A stretch of DNA of 64,000 nucleotides. Source: Variovorax saccharolyticus. Lineage in GTDB: Bacteria > Pseudomonadota > Gammaproteobacteria > Burkholderiales > Burkholderiaceae_C. A program made the position numbers and the translations under genes. The notes beneath the pieces were generated by a model that was not told where the DNA came from, ran no database searches, and worked only from the letters and a program-made list of their open reading frames with translations. Below, piece after piece: positions 21,706 to 30,318 of the stretch (positions are counted from its first letter, which is position 1; the number at the start of each line of letters is the position of its first letter). Location: contig NZ_JASZYT010000002.1 in assembly GCF_030316765.1 (NCBI RefSeq), positions 868,001 through 932,000 on the forward strand, in the 5' to 3' direction.

Positions 21706-22928
21706 CAGACGACCTGGCCGAGCTTGAAGATGGGCAGGTACATCGAGACCACGATGCCGCCGATGATCACGCCCAGGAAGACGATGATGATCGGCTCCAT
21801 GAGGCTCGACAGGCCGGCGACCATGTCATCGACCTCGGACTCGTAGAAGTCGGCTGCCTTGCCCAGCATGTGGTCGATCGAGCCCGATTCCTCGCCGATC
21901 GCGGTCATCTGGATGACCATCGACGGAAACAGGTTGGCGTTGGTCATCGCGGCCGTCAGGCTGGTGCCGGTGGACACCTCCTGCTGGATCTTGGTGGTGG
22001 CATCGGCATACACTGAATTGCCCGACGCGCCGCCGACCGAATCGAGTGCCTCGACCAGCGGCACGCCGGCGGCGAACATCGTGGCCAGCGTGCGGGTCCA
22101 GCGGGCGACGCAGGACTTGTCGATCAGGGTGCCGAAGATCGGCAGCCGCAGCAGCAGGCGGTCCATGACCTTCTGCACGCGTTCGTTGCGCTTCCAGGCC
22201 TGCATGAAGAAGTAGATGCCGCCGCCGATCACGCCGAAGATCAGCCACCAATAGGAGACGAAGAACTCGCTGATGCCCATGACGATCAAGGTCGGTGCGG
22301 GCAGGTCGGCGCCGAAGGAGGTGAACACCTGCTTGAAGGCCGGGATCACGAAGATCATGATGATCGCCACCACCACGAAGGCCACCACCACGACCGAGGT
22401 CGGGTACATCAGCGCCGACTTGATCTTCGACTTGATCGCCTCGGTCTTCTCCATGTAGGTGGCCAGGCGGTCGAGCAGGTCTTCCAGGATACCGGCGGCC
22501 TCGCCGGCCTCGACCAGGTTGCAGTAGAGGCTGTCGAAGTACTTCGGAAACTTGCGGAAAGCGGACGACAGCGACGTGCCGGTCTCGACGTCGCTGCGGA
22601 TGTCGTTGAGCAGCTTGGCCACGCTCGGATTGGCATTGCCGCGGCCGACGATGTCGAAGGCCTGCAGCAGCGGCACGCCGGCCTTCATCATGGTTGCCAG
22701 CTGGCGGGTGAAGATCGCGATGTCCTTGGGCTTGATCGCCTTGCCCGAGCGCATGCGGCGCTTCTTGATCTTGGTCGTGAGCACGCCCTGGCGCCGCAGC
22801 GCGGCCTGCACCTGGTTCTCGCCGGCGGCGCGGACCTCGCCGCGCACGAGCTTGCCGTTGCGGTCCTTGCCTTCCCACTCGAAGACGTACTCCTTGTGCG
22901 TCCGGGTCGATGCTGTTGCCGTTGCCAT
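21705..22928 (-). CDS. pilC: Type IV pilus inner-membrane platform protein PilC
   Basis: PilC is the inner-membrane scaffold on which the PilB motor acts. The 407-residue protein has two repeated GspF/T2SSF domains (each with a G-x-P-L motif: KAGVPLLQAFDIVGRG and AAGVPLVEALDSVGGA) and three membrane helices. It lies between pilB and pilD in the usual order. Confidence 0.96.
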   Translation of the reverse strand: MATATASTRTHKEYVFEWEGKDRNGKLVRGEVRAAGENQVQAALRRQGVLTTKIKKRRMRSGKAIKPKDIAIFTRQLATMMKAGVPLLQAFDIVGRGNANPSVAKLLNDIRSDVETGTSLSSAFRKFPKYFDSLYCNLVEAGEAAGILEDLLDRLATYMEKTEAIKSKIKSALMYPTSVVVVAFVVVAIIMIFVIPAFKQVFTSFGADLPAPTLIVMGISEFFVSYWWLIFGVIGGGIYFFMQAWKRNERVQKVMDRLLLRLPIFGTLIDKSCVARWTRTLATMFAAGVPLVEALDSVGGASGNSVYADATTKIQQEVSTGTSLTAAMTNANLFPSMVIQMTAIGEESGSIDHMLGKAADFYESEVDDMVAGLSSLMEPIIIVFLGVIIGGIVVSMYLPIFKLGQVV

Positions 22929-22979
22929 GGAATCTCCGCTTCTTCGTGTGCTGCTGATGCGTGCGTGCTGACGCGTGTA

Positions 22980-24713
22980 TTACTCGTTGGTGACTGCCAG
23001 CACTTCTTCGAGCGATGTCAGTCCCTGCATGACCTTCTTGAGTCCCGATTGGCGCAGCGACCGGATGCCTTCGCTTTCGGCCTGCTTGGCGATGTCGAGC
23101 GAGGTGCCGTCGCGAAGGATGATCTTCTGGATTTCCTCGGTGATCGGCATCACCTGGTAGATGCCCACGCGGCCCTTGTAGCCGCTGTTGCAGGCCGAGC
23201 AGCCGACCGGGTGATACGGCTTCCAGGTGCCGTCCAGGTCGCTTTCCTTGAAGCCGGCGTCGAGCAGTGCCTGCCGCGGCACCTCGGTCGGCGCGCGGCA
23301 CACGGTGCACAGGCGCCGGGCCAGCCGCTGGGCCGTGATCAGGATCACGCTGGAGGCGATGTTGAAGGGCGCGATGCCCATGTTGCGCATCCGCGTGAGC
23401 GTGGTCGGGGCGTCGTTGGTGTGCAGCGTCGAAAGCACCAGGTGACCCGTCTGGGCCGCCTTGATCGAGATGTCGGCGGTTTCGATGTCGCGGATTTCGC
23501 CGACCATGATGATGTCGGGATCCTGCCGCAGGAAGGCCCGCAGCGCGGTCGCGAAGGTCAGGCCGGCCTTGTCGTTGACGTTGACCTGGTTGACGCCCGG
23601 CAGGTTGATTTCGGAGGGGTCCTCGGCGGTCGCGATGTTCACGCCCGGCTTGTTGAGCAGGTTCAGGCAGGTGTAGAGCGACACCGTCTTGCCGGAGCCG
23701 GTGGGGCCGGTGACCAGCACCATGCCGTAGGGCCGGCCGATGGCGGTGAGCAGGCGTTCTTTTTCGTCGGCGTCGTAGCCCAGGGCGTCGATGCCGAGCC
23801 GGGCGCTGCTCGGATCCAGGATCCGGATCACGATCTTCTCGCCGAACAGCGTCGGCAGGGTGCTGACCCGGAAGTCGATCACGCGCTCGGGGCCGATCTT
23901 GAGTTTCATCCGGCCGTCCTGCGGGATGCGCTTCTCCGAGATGTCGAGCCGCGAGATGACCTTGATGCGCGAGGCCAACTTGTCCTTGATGACCGTCGGC
24001 GGGCTGGCGATCTCGCGCAGTTCGCCGTCGATGCGGAAGCGCACGCGGTAGTTGTGCTCGTAGGGCTCGAAGTGGATGTCCGAGGCGCGCATGCTGAAGG
24101 CGTCCAGCAGCATCTTGTGGAGGAAGCGCACCACGGGCGCGTCCTCGACCTCGGCCACCGCCGGGTCGTTGCTTTCGGAGGAGGTGTCGGCCGACACCTC
24201 GTCGAACTCGAATTCGGCGCCGATGATGCTGTCGATGGTCTCGGAGGCGGAGACGGCCGCCGCCTCGATCATCCGGGAGAGCTTGTCGTACTCGGCAATG
24301 ACCCAGTCCACCCCCATCTGCGAGGCAAACTTGATCTTTTCCGCCGCCTGCTGGTCCGAGGGGTCGGCTGTGGCGACGATGAGACGATTGTTGCGCTTGC
24401 TGAGCACGACGACCCGGTAGGCCTGGCACAGCTTGGGGTCGAGCAAGTCCTTGGGCAGGCGCTGCGGGTCAATGGCGTCGAGGTCGAGCAGGGGCGCCCC
24501 GAAGGCGCTCGACAGCGTATGCGCAAGGTCGGCCGCCGAGACGGCGCCGGTGCCGGTCAGTTCGGCGATGAAACTGGTCCTGCCGCTGAGGGACTTCTGG
24601 TAGATGTCCTCTGCGGTCTTGGCGGGGAGCTTTCCGGCCGAAACGAGTGCCCGCGCGAGCCCTGGAAGGGCAATCGGAGAGCTGTCTTTGACGAGAGGTT
24701 CGGCTGCGGCCAT
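22980..24713 (-). CDS. pilB: Type IV pilus assembly ATPase PilB
   Basis: PilB is the hexameric extension motor of type IV pili. The 577-residue protein has an N-terminal MshEN-like region, Walker A VTGPTGSGKTVSLY (about 333-345), Walker B DPDIIMVGEIRD, and the four-cysteine metal site (CTVCRAP and CSACNSGYKG). It leads pilB-pilC-pilD on the minus strand. Beyond its start, at 24.8 kb, the core genome stops. Confidence 0.96.
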   Translation of the reverse strand: MAAAEPLVKDSSPIALPGLARALVSAGKLPAKTAEDIYQKSLSGRTSFIAELTGTGAVSAADLAHTLSSAFGAPLLDLDAIDPQRLPKDLLDPKLCQAYRVVVLSKRNNRLIVATADPSDQQAAEKIKFASQMGVDWVIAEYDKLSRMIEAAAVSASETIDSIIGAEFEFDEVSADTSSESNDPAVAEVEDAPVVRFLHKMLLDAFSMRASDIHFEPYEHNYRVRFRIDGELREIASPPTVIKDKLASRIKVISRLDISEKRIPQDGRMKLKIGPERVIDFRVSTLPTLFGEKIVIRILDPSSARLGIDALGYDADEKERLLTAIGRPYGMVLVTGPTGSGKTVSLYTCLNLLNKPGVNIATAEDPSEINLPGVNQVNVNDKAGLTFATALRAFLRQDPDIIMVGEIRDIETADISIKAAQTGHLVLSTLHTNDAPTTLTRMRNMGIAPFNIASSVILITAQRLARRLCTVCRAPTEVPRQALLDAGFKESDLDGTWKPYHPVGCSACNSGYKGRVGIYQVMPITEEIQKIILRDGTSLDIAKQAESEGIRSLRQSGLKKVMQGLTSLEEVLAVTNE

Positions 24714-24832
24714 TCAACGAATGTAAGAAACGTGAAAATTTGCTTCACGATCATCGCTGATCGCCCAAGCGCTGTAAACCGCTGCGCGGCAACAGTTCCG
24801 CGAAGCATTTGGCAATTACAGCCCTGAAAGGC

Positions 24833-24878
24833 TGGTCGGGGTGAGAGGATTCGAACCTCCGGCCTCTACGTCCCGAAT
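24833..24878 (-). tRNA. 3' half of tRNA-Pro(CGG), truncated: attachment-site scar
   Basis: On the minus strand the last 46 bases of a tRNA-Pro are present: anticodon loop ttcggga (anticodon CGG), 3' anticodon arm cgtag, T-arm with ttcgaat loop, acceptor caccccg and encoded CCA. The 5' half is absent: the bases before the loop do not pair with cgtag, and no cggggtg partner for the acceptor lies upstream. The break at the anticodon loop is where many tyrosine integrases cross over. An intact tRNA-Pro should lie at the other end of the inserted DNA, outside this window. Confidence 0.8.
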
Positions 24879-25002
24879 GCCACCCAGGCAGCCTAACGGG
24901 CCCTTCGAGGCCGTCTGACCGCGAAGAATCAACATCTTAGCAGCAGTCCGGCGCCGTCTAGCGACGTTCAGCGAAGCTTTGCGAAGCTGGTCGTGTCGCA
25001 GT

Positions 25003-25036
25003 TTTGGCGCAGTGCGGTCGGTCCGATTTGGCGCAG
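25003..25036 (+). repeat. Two direct repeats of tttggcgcag beside the tRNA scar
   Basis: The 10-base word tttggcgcag occurs at 25003-25012 and 25027-25036, 24 bases apart, which puts both on nearly the same face of the helix. They lie between the tRNA-Pro fragment and the HTH gene at 25205 and may be binding sites for that protein or for an integrase. The rest of the 24,879-25,204 gap shows nothing recognisable beyond a short gcgaagct duplication. Confidence 0.35.
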
Positions 25037-25204
25037 CGGCCTCATCTGACTCGTATAGCGCGCGACAGCAGGCAGGTCGCTTTTCAGCCTCGTTCTCAGG
25101 ATGCGCGCACGTGTTTGAACGGCCCTCGACCCCGCCTGGCCGCCTCGCCGCGCCTTGACCGTTTTAGGCTCGAGCGCTTGGGCCGGCAGGTCGCTACACG
25201 GAGC

Positions 25205-25651
25205 ATGAACAACTTCAATGCAGATTCGCCGATGTACCAGGCCACCACGACCCGCCCCGGCGACGCACCGCCGACCCAGCCCGTCCGCCTCTTGACGAAG
25301 AAGGAAGTGGCCGAGCGACTTGGCGTGTCCACCCGAACTGTCGAGATTTGGACGAAGGACAAGACGATGCTCTTGCCGGTGTATCCCGGCGGAGGGCGGA
25401 CCCCGAAATGGCACAGCGGCCAGTTCGAAGCTTGGTTCGACAGAGCGCACCGGAGCGAAACCGAATCCGTTGCGAGCGAGGTCCCTGCCTCTCAGGTCGC
25501 TGGCGGGGCCGAGCCGATTTCCGAGCCGGATGTCAACTTTCCGGCGCCGACCGCCCCAGCCCGCGTTCCTGAAGCTCCAAGGCTCGAGCCCAGCAACGCC
25601 GTGAAGCGAATGCAAGCTCGTGCGTTGAAGCTTCAACGCGCGCACGATTGA
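25205..25651 (+). CDS. Small helix-turn-helix DNA-binding protein (MerR/excisionase-like)
   Basis: This is a 148-residue protein. Residues about 28-75 form a winged HTH of the HTH_17/excisionase type (LTKKEVAERLGVSTRTVEIW, then a wing with GGGRTPKWHSGQF). The rest is low-complexity, rich in Pro, Ala and Glu, ending in a basic helix. Such proteins act as excisionases or small regulators of mobile elements, and its place next to the attachment scar fits that. The start at 25205 was chosen over 25004 because the upstream part is unlike protein. The target is unknown. Confidence 0.65.
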   Translation: MNNFNADSPMYQATTTRPGDAPPTQPVRLLTKKEVAERLGVSTRTVEIWTKDKTMLLPVYPGGGRTPKWHSGQFEAWFDRAHRSETESVASEVPASQVAGGAEPISEPDVNFPAPTAPARVPEAPRLEPSNAVKRMQARALKLQRAHD

Positions 25652-25751
25652 CGATGAACAGGCTGGCCGGGCCGCGAAAAGCTCGAGTCGATTGACCTCC
25701 GCGAGACCCGCAGCTTCGGTTCCCCAAGCCGATGGCGGAAAGGCCGGGCGA

Positions 25752-26597
25752 CTATCGCCGTGGCCGAAACCAGGCGACTCGCCGTCCGTCGTCTCCCGTT
25801 CGATACAGCAGGTCGAACTGGCGCGATTCACTCAGCACCTGAGGCCAAGTGCGACAACTGTACTTCTCTGGCGTTTGGTCCGGATGCGCCGCAGCTATCC
25901 AATCTTTGGCTCGGTCAAGCACGGTCCACCCATCAACGGCCAATGAATCGGCTGCCTCGCGCAGCGCACTGACGATGCCCGTGTGGGACCAAGCGAAGTT
26001 TCCGTCCGGGTCGATACCGTTGACCAAGATGTCGTGGAACTCGCGAGTCTGTGCGAATGAGGCCATTCTGGACCGAGCCTCATCCATCGTTCTAGCCCAG
26101 CCGACCAACTCCTCGTAGTGCCGGTCGATGCGGTCGTAGCACTCTCTCAAGTGGCAGGCGACTTCGATGCATCCTTGCTCAGTCCAGAGGTCAAAGCGCT
26201 CGATGAGGTGGTGCACGAGGTCGTTTCGCATGCTGACCAACTCCTCAATCGCGGTCTTGGTGACGTTCCAGCGTTCTTCTGGCATCGACATGCTGAATCG
26301 GAAGCCAAATGAAATTTGGTCTGTCGCCACTTTGGCGTCTGGCAGTATTTCCTGTTCCTGCCCGTCCCGCACTACATAGCTCTCGAATAGGGTCTTGACC
26401 AACGTCCCAAGCGTCTTGTCCGCCAACTTGGTCACGCGCTCGGCACGTTGGGATTCGAGCGTTTCGGCTGGCCCAGCCAGTTCATGGTGAGCGAGGATGG
26501 CTTTCATCAGCCGCTCGTATTGCTGGATACGTAGCATGCAGCGGCCGAGCAGGCGTTGCGCATCGCGTTGCAGTTCTGGCGCAGGGTTTTCGCTCAT
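25752..26597 (-). CDS. HEPN-like and OST-HTH/LOTUS domain protein
   Basis: This 281-residue protein is built of an N-terminal helical domain with RNDLVHH (about 129), an R-x4-H arrangement like HEPN ribonucleases, and a C-terminal winged-helix of the OST-HTH/LOTUS type (about 225-280, from GWTVLDRAKDWI to YRTGDDGRRVAWF). LOTUS domains bind RNA. Together they suggest an RNA-directed toxin or defence protein, but family members are uncharacterised as far as I know. No antitoxin gene is adjacent. It is transcribed away from the second tRNA fragment, 43 bases upstream. Confidence 0.6.
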   Translation of the reverse strand: MSENPAPELQRDAQRLLGRCMLRIQQYERLMKAILAHHELAGPAETLESQRAERVTKLADKTLGTLVKTLFESYVVRDGQEQEILPDAKVATDQISFGFRFSMSMPEERWNVTKTAIEELVSMRNDLVHHLIERFDLWTEQGCIEVACHLRECYDRIDRHYEELVGWARTMDEARSRMASFAQTREFHDILVNGIDPDGNFAWSHTGIVSALREAADSLAVDGWTVLDRAKDWIAAAHPDQTPEKYSCRTWPQVLSESRQFDLLYRTGDDGRRVAWFRPRR

Positions 26598-26639
26598 CGT
26601 CGGTCGTTTTGGGGTGCCCGTGGCCGACGACCCAACTCT

Positions 26640-26700
26640 TGGTCGGACTGGGGCGGAATCGAACCACCGACACGCGGATTTTCAATGGGAAATCCGCGTG
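26640..26700 (-). tRNA. tRNA-Phe-like 3' fragment with rebuilt hairpin
   Basis: On the minus strand a stretch matches the 3' half of bacterial tRNA-Phe(GAA): loop ttgaaaa, arm tccgc, gtgtcggtgg and T-loop ttcgatt, then cc. The end, agtccgacca, carries CCA but not a Phe acceptor. Upstream, cacgcggattt and aaatccgcgtg form an 11-base perfect hairpin with an 8-base loop, replacing the normal anticodon arm. No D-arm or 5' acceptor is present. It is a fragment, not a working tRNA, and probably a second attachment scar or an element-borne copy. Confidence 0.6.
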
Positions 26701-26884
26701 CGCAGCTGCGCGCTCTCACACACAACTCTCAACAAAATCGAGCGCTTCCGGCGATGTGAACGGCAACTAACATTCGTTCATTCGCAACCACCCGCACTGC
26801 CTTCCCATCGCCCTTGACAGAAATGCCGCCAGAAATCGATGGGGTTGAATCATTGTAGCGAGCGTGGTTCAAGAAGGCAGGGCT

Positions 26885-28075
26885 CTACCTGTTAAGCCAG
26901 CTCGGCCTACCGCGCGGAGCTAACGTCCCTTCGACGAAAGGGCTGGTGGGCAAAGCCTCATCGACCAGCACGCTACCGAACGGTGCATCCCACTCTCCGG
27001 GCTCGTAACCCTTGCGCAGGAGTTGCAGCCGGGTGGGCAAAGGGTCGAGGCTTGCCACACAGGCCTCTGCAATCTCTAGCCAGCGCACGCTGGGCCCGGG
27101 CAGCGCCTCATCGCCGACCGCACAGTTCCTCAGATGTTCGAGGTAAGCAACAGCCTGCCGATGCTCGAACCAGGCGGCCGCTTCATGCGCGAAGTGGCTT
27201 CGGAATGCTCGGAGCTTGCGCTGGCGGCTCTCATCCTCCGCTCGAATCCTGGCTTCTTCCTCCCACTTCCGATGCTCCGCTTCGCGCTCTTGCCGCCGCT
27301 TGCGCATGGCTCGGCCCGCCGCGACGAGCCCCAAGACGACCTCAGCGAGCTTGGTGTCCAATCGCTCCCGAACGCCGTCCGACCAGGACTTCCGGCCGTC
27401 GAAGTAGCCGTCAATCGTGAGCTTCAGGTCACCGCTGAAGTGGTACTCGTAGTCGTAGCGCGGGAACGGGGATTTGCGCTCGCTCTCGGGGATGAAGCTC
27501 GAGCGGCTGTACTTCTCGGTGAGCGAGAACAGGACCGTTTCCCCCTCGACGTCGATATGCAATGGACTGTTGTCCTTGCCGCGCACCACCTTCGCGCCGA
27601 CCTCGGACAGGGCCCGCTCGATGGCGTCGAGCAAGCTCACCGCGCGCTGGACCTGGCCGGCGCTGACGGAGCAATTGAAGACGGAAGGCCCCTTGCAATA
27701 GACAGGGCCGGCGGCTGCCTTCGCTTTAAGCAGCTGCGCCTGGGTCGCCGCGGCGAAGGATGCCAAGTCCTCGGGGGCGACGCGCACCTTGACCTTGAGC
27801 TCGGAAAACTCGTCGGCGGCCACTCCGCTGGCCTCGGGTGAGCGATGCATTTCGGGCTCGAGAACCACCATCGTTTCGGGTGTGCCTGGGAGCTGGGGTT
27901 TGAGAGTGGGTTTGCCGTGGGCGACTTTCATCCAGTGGCCAACCGGCGGCGTAGGAATCTTGTGCCGTCTGCAGGCCTTTGCCATACCAACATCCGAAAC
28001 GCCGAACTCCTTGGCCAGCTTGTTCAGCGGCACTTCCCATACGCGTCGATAGAGCTCACACCTAGAGATTTCCAT
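26885..28075 (-). CDS. Conserved hypothetical protein with N-terminal HTH and coiled coil
   Basis: This 396-residue protein has no assigned function. Its N-terminus (CELYRRVWEVPLNKLAKEFG, then VSDVGMAKACRRHKIPTPPVGHW) forms a homeodomain-like HTH that recurs in mobile-element proteins. A mixed middle domain and a strongly charged coiled coil (about 258-300, RKRRQEREAEHRKWEEEAR) follow. An AAGGAG ribosome site supports the start at 28075. It lies 20 bases after the stop of an XRE gene on the same strand, so the two are a regulator-effector pair by position. Confidence 0.6.
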   Translation of the reverse strand: MEISRCELYRRVWEVPLNKLAKEFGVSDVGMAKACRRHKIPTPPVGHWMKVAHGKPTLKPQLPGTPETMVVLEPEMHRSPEASGVAADEFSELKVKVRVAPEDLASFAAATQAQLLKAKAAAGPVYCKGPSVFNCSVSAGQVQRAVSLLDAIERALSEVGAKVVRGKDNSPLHIDVEGETVLFSLTEKYSRSSFIPESERKSPFPRYDYEYHFSGDLKLTIDGYFDGRKSWSDGVRERLDTKLAEVVLGLVAAGRAMRKRRQEREAEHRKWEEEARIRAEDESRQRKLRAFRSHFAHEAAAWFEHRQAVAYLEHLRNCAVGDEALPGPSVRWLEIAEACVASLDPLPTRLQLLRKGYEPGEWDAPFGSVLVDEALPTSPFVEGTLAPRGRPSWLNR

Positions 28076-28095
28076 GCGTCTCGCTCCTTGGAGGC

Positions 28096-28425
28096 TCACA
28101 AGAACTTGGTGGGCCGGAGCTGGCTCAGACGCTGCTCCAGTGAGGGCTTCACGTTCAAAGGACCTGGCCCCGGTTGAGGAAACAACATGAACAGGTAGTG
28201 GGTCCGGTCTATCGCGCGCAGCACTTGAACGAAGGTCTCAAGGCTGCCTTTGCCATGCGTCTCAAAGCGTTTGTAAGTCCGCAGCGGTACTCCGGCCCGC
28301 AAGGCGAATTCCTCTTGAGACTCGTGGGTCCGCTTTCGGATGGCCCGAACCTTCGTGGCCAAGTAGTTGCACACCTCTTCGGGCGACCATCCGCGGAGCA
28401 GGAGCATCTCGGCTTCAGAAGTCAT
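28096..28425 (-). CDS. XRE-type transcriptional regulator
   Basis: This 109-residue protein has a single HTH_3/XRE domain at about 29-75 (IRKRTHESQEEFALRAGVPL, then RTYKRFETHG). The start MTSEAEML at 28425 is favoured over 28482 because an inverted repeat and promoter-like elements lie between them. It is the first gene of a two-gene unit with the 396-residue protein and probably represses its own promoter. Confidence 0.7.
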   Translation of the reverse strand: MTSEAEMLLLRGWSPEEVCNYLATKVRAIRKRTHESQEEFALRAGVPLRTYKRFETHGKGSLETFVQVLRAIDRTHYLFMLFPQPGPGPLNVKPSLEQRLSQLRPTKFL

Positions 28426-28433
28426 GCCAGATG

Positions 28434-28454
28434 TTAGGCCATTTATGGCACTAA
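28434..28454 (-). promoter_or_regulatory. Palindromic operator upstream of the XRE gene
   Basis: The palindrome gccat-tt-atggc, widened by tta/taa flanks, lies 9 bases before the XRE start codon. A TTGACT box reads on the minus strand at 28482-28477. The layout fits autorepression by the XRE protein. The -10 element (cagatt) is poor, so the promoter is tentative. Confidence 0.45.
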
Positions 28455-28553
28455 ATCTGTTTCTATCCTGTGCATAAGTCAATTTTTCAAAGTTGGCGCG
28501 GTTTGCTTGTTACAATTGATGCTCGCTGAACAGAATAAGAAAGCGCCCCCCGG

Positions 28554-29207
28554 ATGCCGCCGCCTCCAAAGATAGTTGTGGTCGACACTAACTGCTACGT
28601 CCGCCTATTGCATTCGCCCCTTCGCCCATTGCTGGGCAAGGTTGTTTCCGGACACAAGCTAATGACGACCGTCGACCTTGCCGCGGAGACACTCGGCAAT
28701 GGCGGTCTGGGCGGTCGACAAGCGTGGTTGGCTTCAACGGAAGTTCAAGCAGAGCTGGCCGGGGCGACGCTGAAATTTCGTGAACCCAAGACAAGCCGAA
28801 TGGCGAAAGAAGCCAATGACTTTCGACGAATCGGCAACTCCATCCTCCGCAAGGACTGCGAAGCGAAGGGAATTCTTGTCCGCACGCTCTCAATTGTCGA
28901 TGCGCGCGCCTGGGCTGCGGCCGCAGTTCTGGACGGCGTCCTGGCGACCGATGAGTGGCCTCTTCGACTCGTCACGCGCCGCGCCGACGTCGACGACGAC
29001 GGCAACAAGCTCGCGTTATTCTCATCCATCGACTTGGTCCATTTGCTGGAACAGGCCGGCGCCATGACTTCGCCGCAGCGAGTCGATTTGATGCGCAGTT
29101 GGAAGCTTGCCGGCGAAGCGCTGCACCGGGAAGCGGATGAGGACTACCGTCGTCTGTTTGGAGAAGACCCGCCGGACGCTCAGGCGGAAATCGCCCACAA
29201 AGCGTGA
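28554..29207 (+). CDS. PIN-domain protein (probable ribonuclease)
   Basis: This 217-residue protein begins with a PIN-type core (KIVVVDTNCYVRLLH, with the first acidic residue at D11). Further acidic positions follow in VDLAAETLG, SIVDARAWAAAAVLDGVLATDEW and VTRRADVDDDGN. PIN proteins are Mg-dependent RNases, most often toxins. It is divergent from the XRE gene and its 3' end overlaps the tail of the convergent XRE-ImmA gene by 28 bases. XRE-ImmA and PIN genes occur as partners elsewhere, but usually co-directional. Confidence 0.6.
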   Translation: MPPPPKIVVVDTNCYVRLLHSPLRPLLGKVVSGHKLMTTVDLAAETLGNGGLGGRQAWLASTEVQAELAGATLKFREPKTSRMAKEANDFRRIGNSILRKDCEAKGILVRTLSIVDARAWAAAAVLDGVLATDEWPLRLVTRRADVDDDGNKLALFSSIDLVHLLEQAGAMTSPQRVDLMRSWKLAGEALHREADEDYRRLFGEDPPDAQAEIAHKA

Positions 29208-30307
29208 GACAACTCGGTGGCATCGGCCAAACCGATATTCAACGCCGACGCGATGAAGGACGGAGAGCGACCGCCGTTCTCTTTCTGCCATCTGCCAAGC
29301 GCCCTGAACACAGGCGTGCGAAACACTTCTTCGCTCTTGACAATATATTCAGCCGCTGTGGGGGTGTCGGTACCGAATAACAAGCTGGCAGCAGTGGCCG
29401 CGGACCTCCGCGACTGCTTCCACGCCGCATAAAAACGCGATGTTGCCAATCCCGTAACCCTCTCACCTCGCGCTTCAGCGATGCGGTCCGCCGCCTTAAC
29501 TACGGTCACGACGGAGATGTCGTACTTTCCTGAGAACCAGTTGGCAACCGCCAACGGCTCCGCGGACTCGCGCATTCCTGCCAGGGCCTGAGCAGCCAAT
29601 TCATCTGGGAACAGGAGATGCTGAGCAAACTTTTCAGCAAATTCCTCGCCCTCGTCACCCTGTAGCTTGTGCAAGGTCAGACAATGACCGTACTCATGGG
29701 CAAGCCAGTACTTGAAGTCGTCCTGACGACACCCGAGATTGAAGACCACCCAGGATGATTTTGAGTTCGGCAAATAGACGCTCATCGCGTTCTCGTGCCC
29801 GTCCCTGTTGCCTCCCCAAAAAACCGGGACCAGGAATGCGCCAAAATCATGGAAGAGCTCAAAAAGCTGCTCCTTTGAGAAGACATCCGTGGCGCTGAGC
29901 TTCAAGGAGGCGCGCACCGCAGAGGCCGTTTCCCTGATAACAGATTCATCCAGAGAAGGCACCCTCAAATGCGGGGGCTCGAAAAGCGTCTTGGAGTCGG
30001 TCAAAGGCAACAACTGACGCAAGTGTCTGCCCACCTCGTCGCCAGCATCCTTGGCCGCACCAGTCACAGCCCGATTGTTTCGCATGCGAAACGCCACGAC
30101 AGGTTCCGGCTCCTCAGCAAGGAGCACCTCGTCAACGGACAGTCCCAGCTTTTCTGCCAAAACGGCCAGCTTGCCCGGCCTGGGCATCGACTCCTCGGCA
30201 AGCCAGTTCGATACGGCCTCCTTACTCACCCCGCAATTTTCGGCCAAGGCCGTTTGCGAGAGGCCGAGGGAAGTCATCTTCGACTTGAGGAGGGACACGT
30301 TCAGCAT
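29180..30307 (-). CDS. XRE regulator fused to ImmA/IrrE metallopeptidase
   Basis: This 375-residue protein has an N-terminal XRE HTH (about 6-57, SQTALAENCGVSKEAVSNWL) and a central ImmA/IrrE-type zinc peptidase with the HEYGH motif and a downstream glutamate in EEFAEKFAQHLLFP. Such proteins cleave repressors on a signal or serve as antitoxins. The upstream ATG at 30346 overlaps the promoter, so the true start is 30307. With a transcript start just before it, translation is likely leaderless. The partner by position is the PIN gene. Confidence 0.75.
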   Translation of the reverse strand: MLNVSLLKSKMTSLGLSQTALAENCGVSKEAVSNWLAEESMPRPGKLAVLAEKLGLSVDEVLLAEEPEPVVAFRMRNNRAVTGAAKDAGDEVGRHLRQLLPLTDSKTLFEPPHLRVPSLDESVIRETASAVRASLKLSATDVFSKEQLFELFHDFGAFLVPVFWGGNRDGHENAMSVYLPNSKSSWVVFNLGCRQDDFKYWLAHEYGHCLTLHKLQGDEGEEFAEKFAQHLLFPDELAAQALAGMRESAEPLAVANWFSGKYDISVVTVVKAADRIAEARGERVTGLATSRFYAAWKQSRRSAATAASLLFGTDTPTAAEYIVKSEEVFRTPVFRALGRWQKENGGRSPSFIASALNIGLADATELSHALWAISA

Positions 30308-30318
30308 GGAGTCAGAAA

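Noticed and set aside
24833..24910. A complete tRNA or the 3' end of tmRNA
   Set aside because: The 3' half fits tRNA-Pro(CGG), but no D-arm, 5' acceptor or anticodon-stem partner is present, and the end differs from tmRNA.
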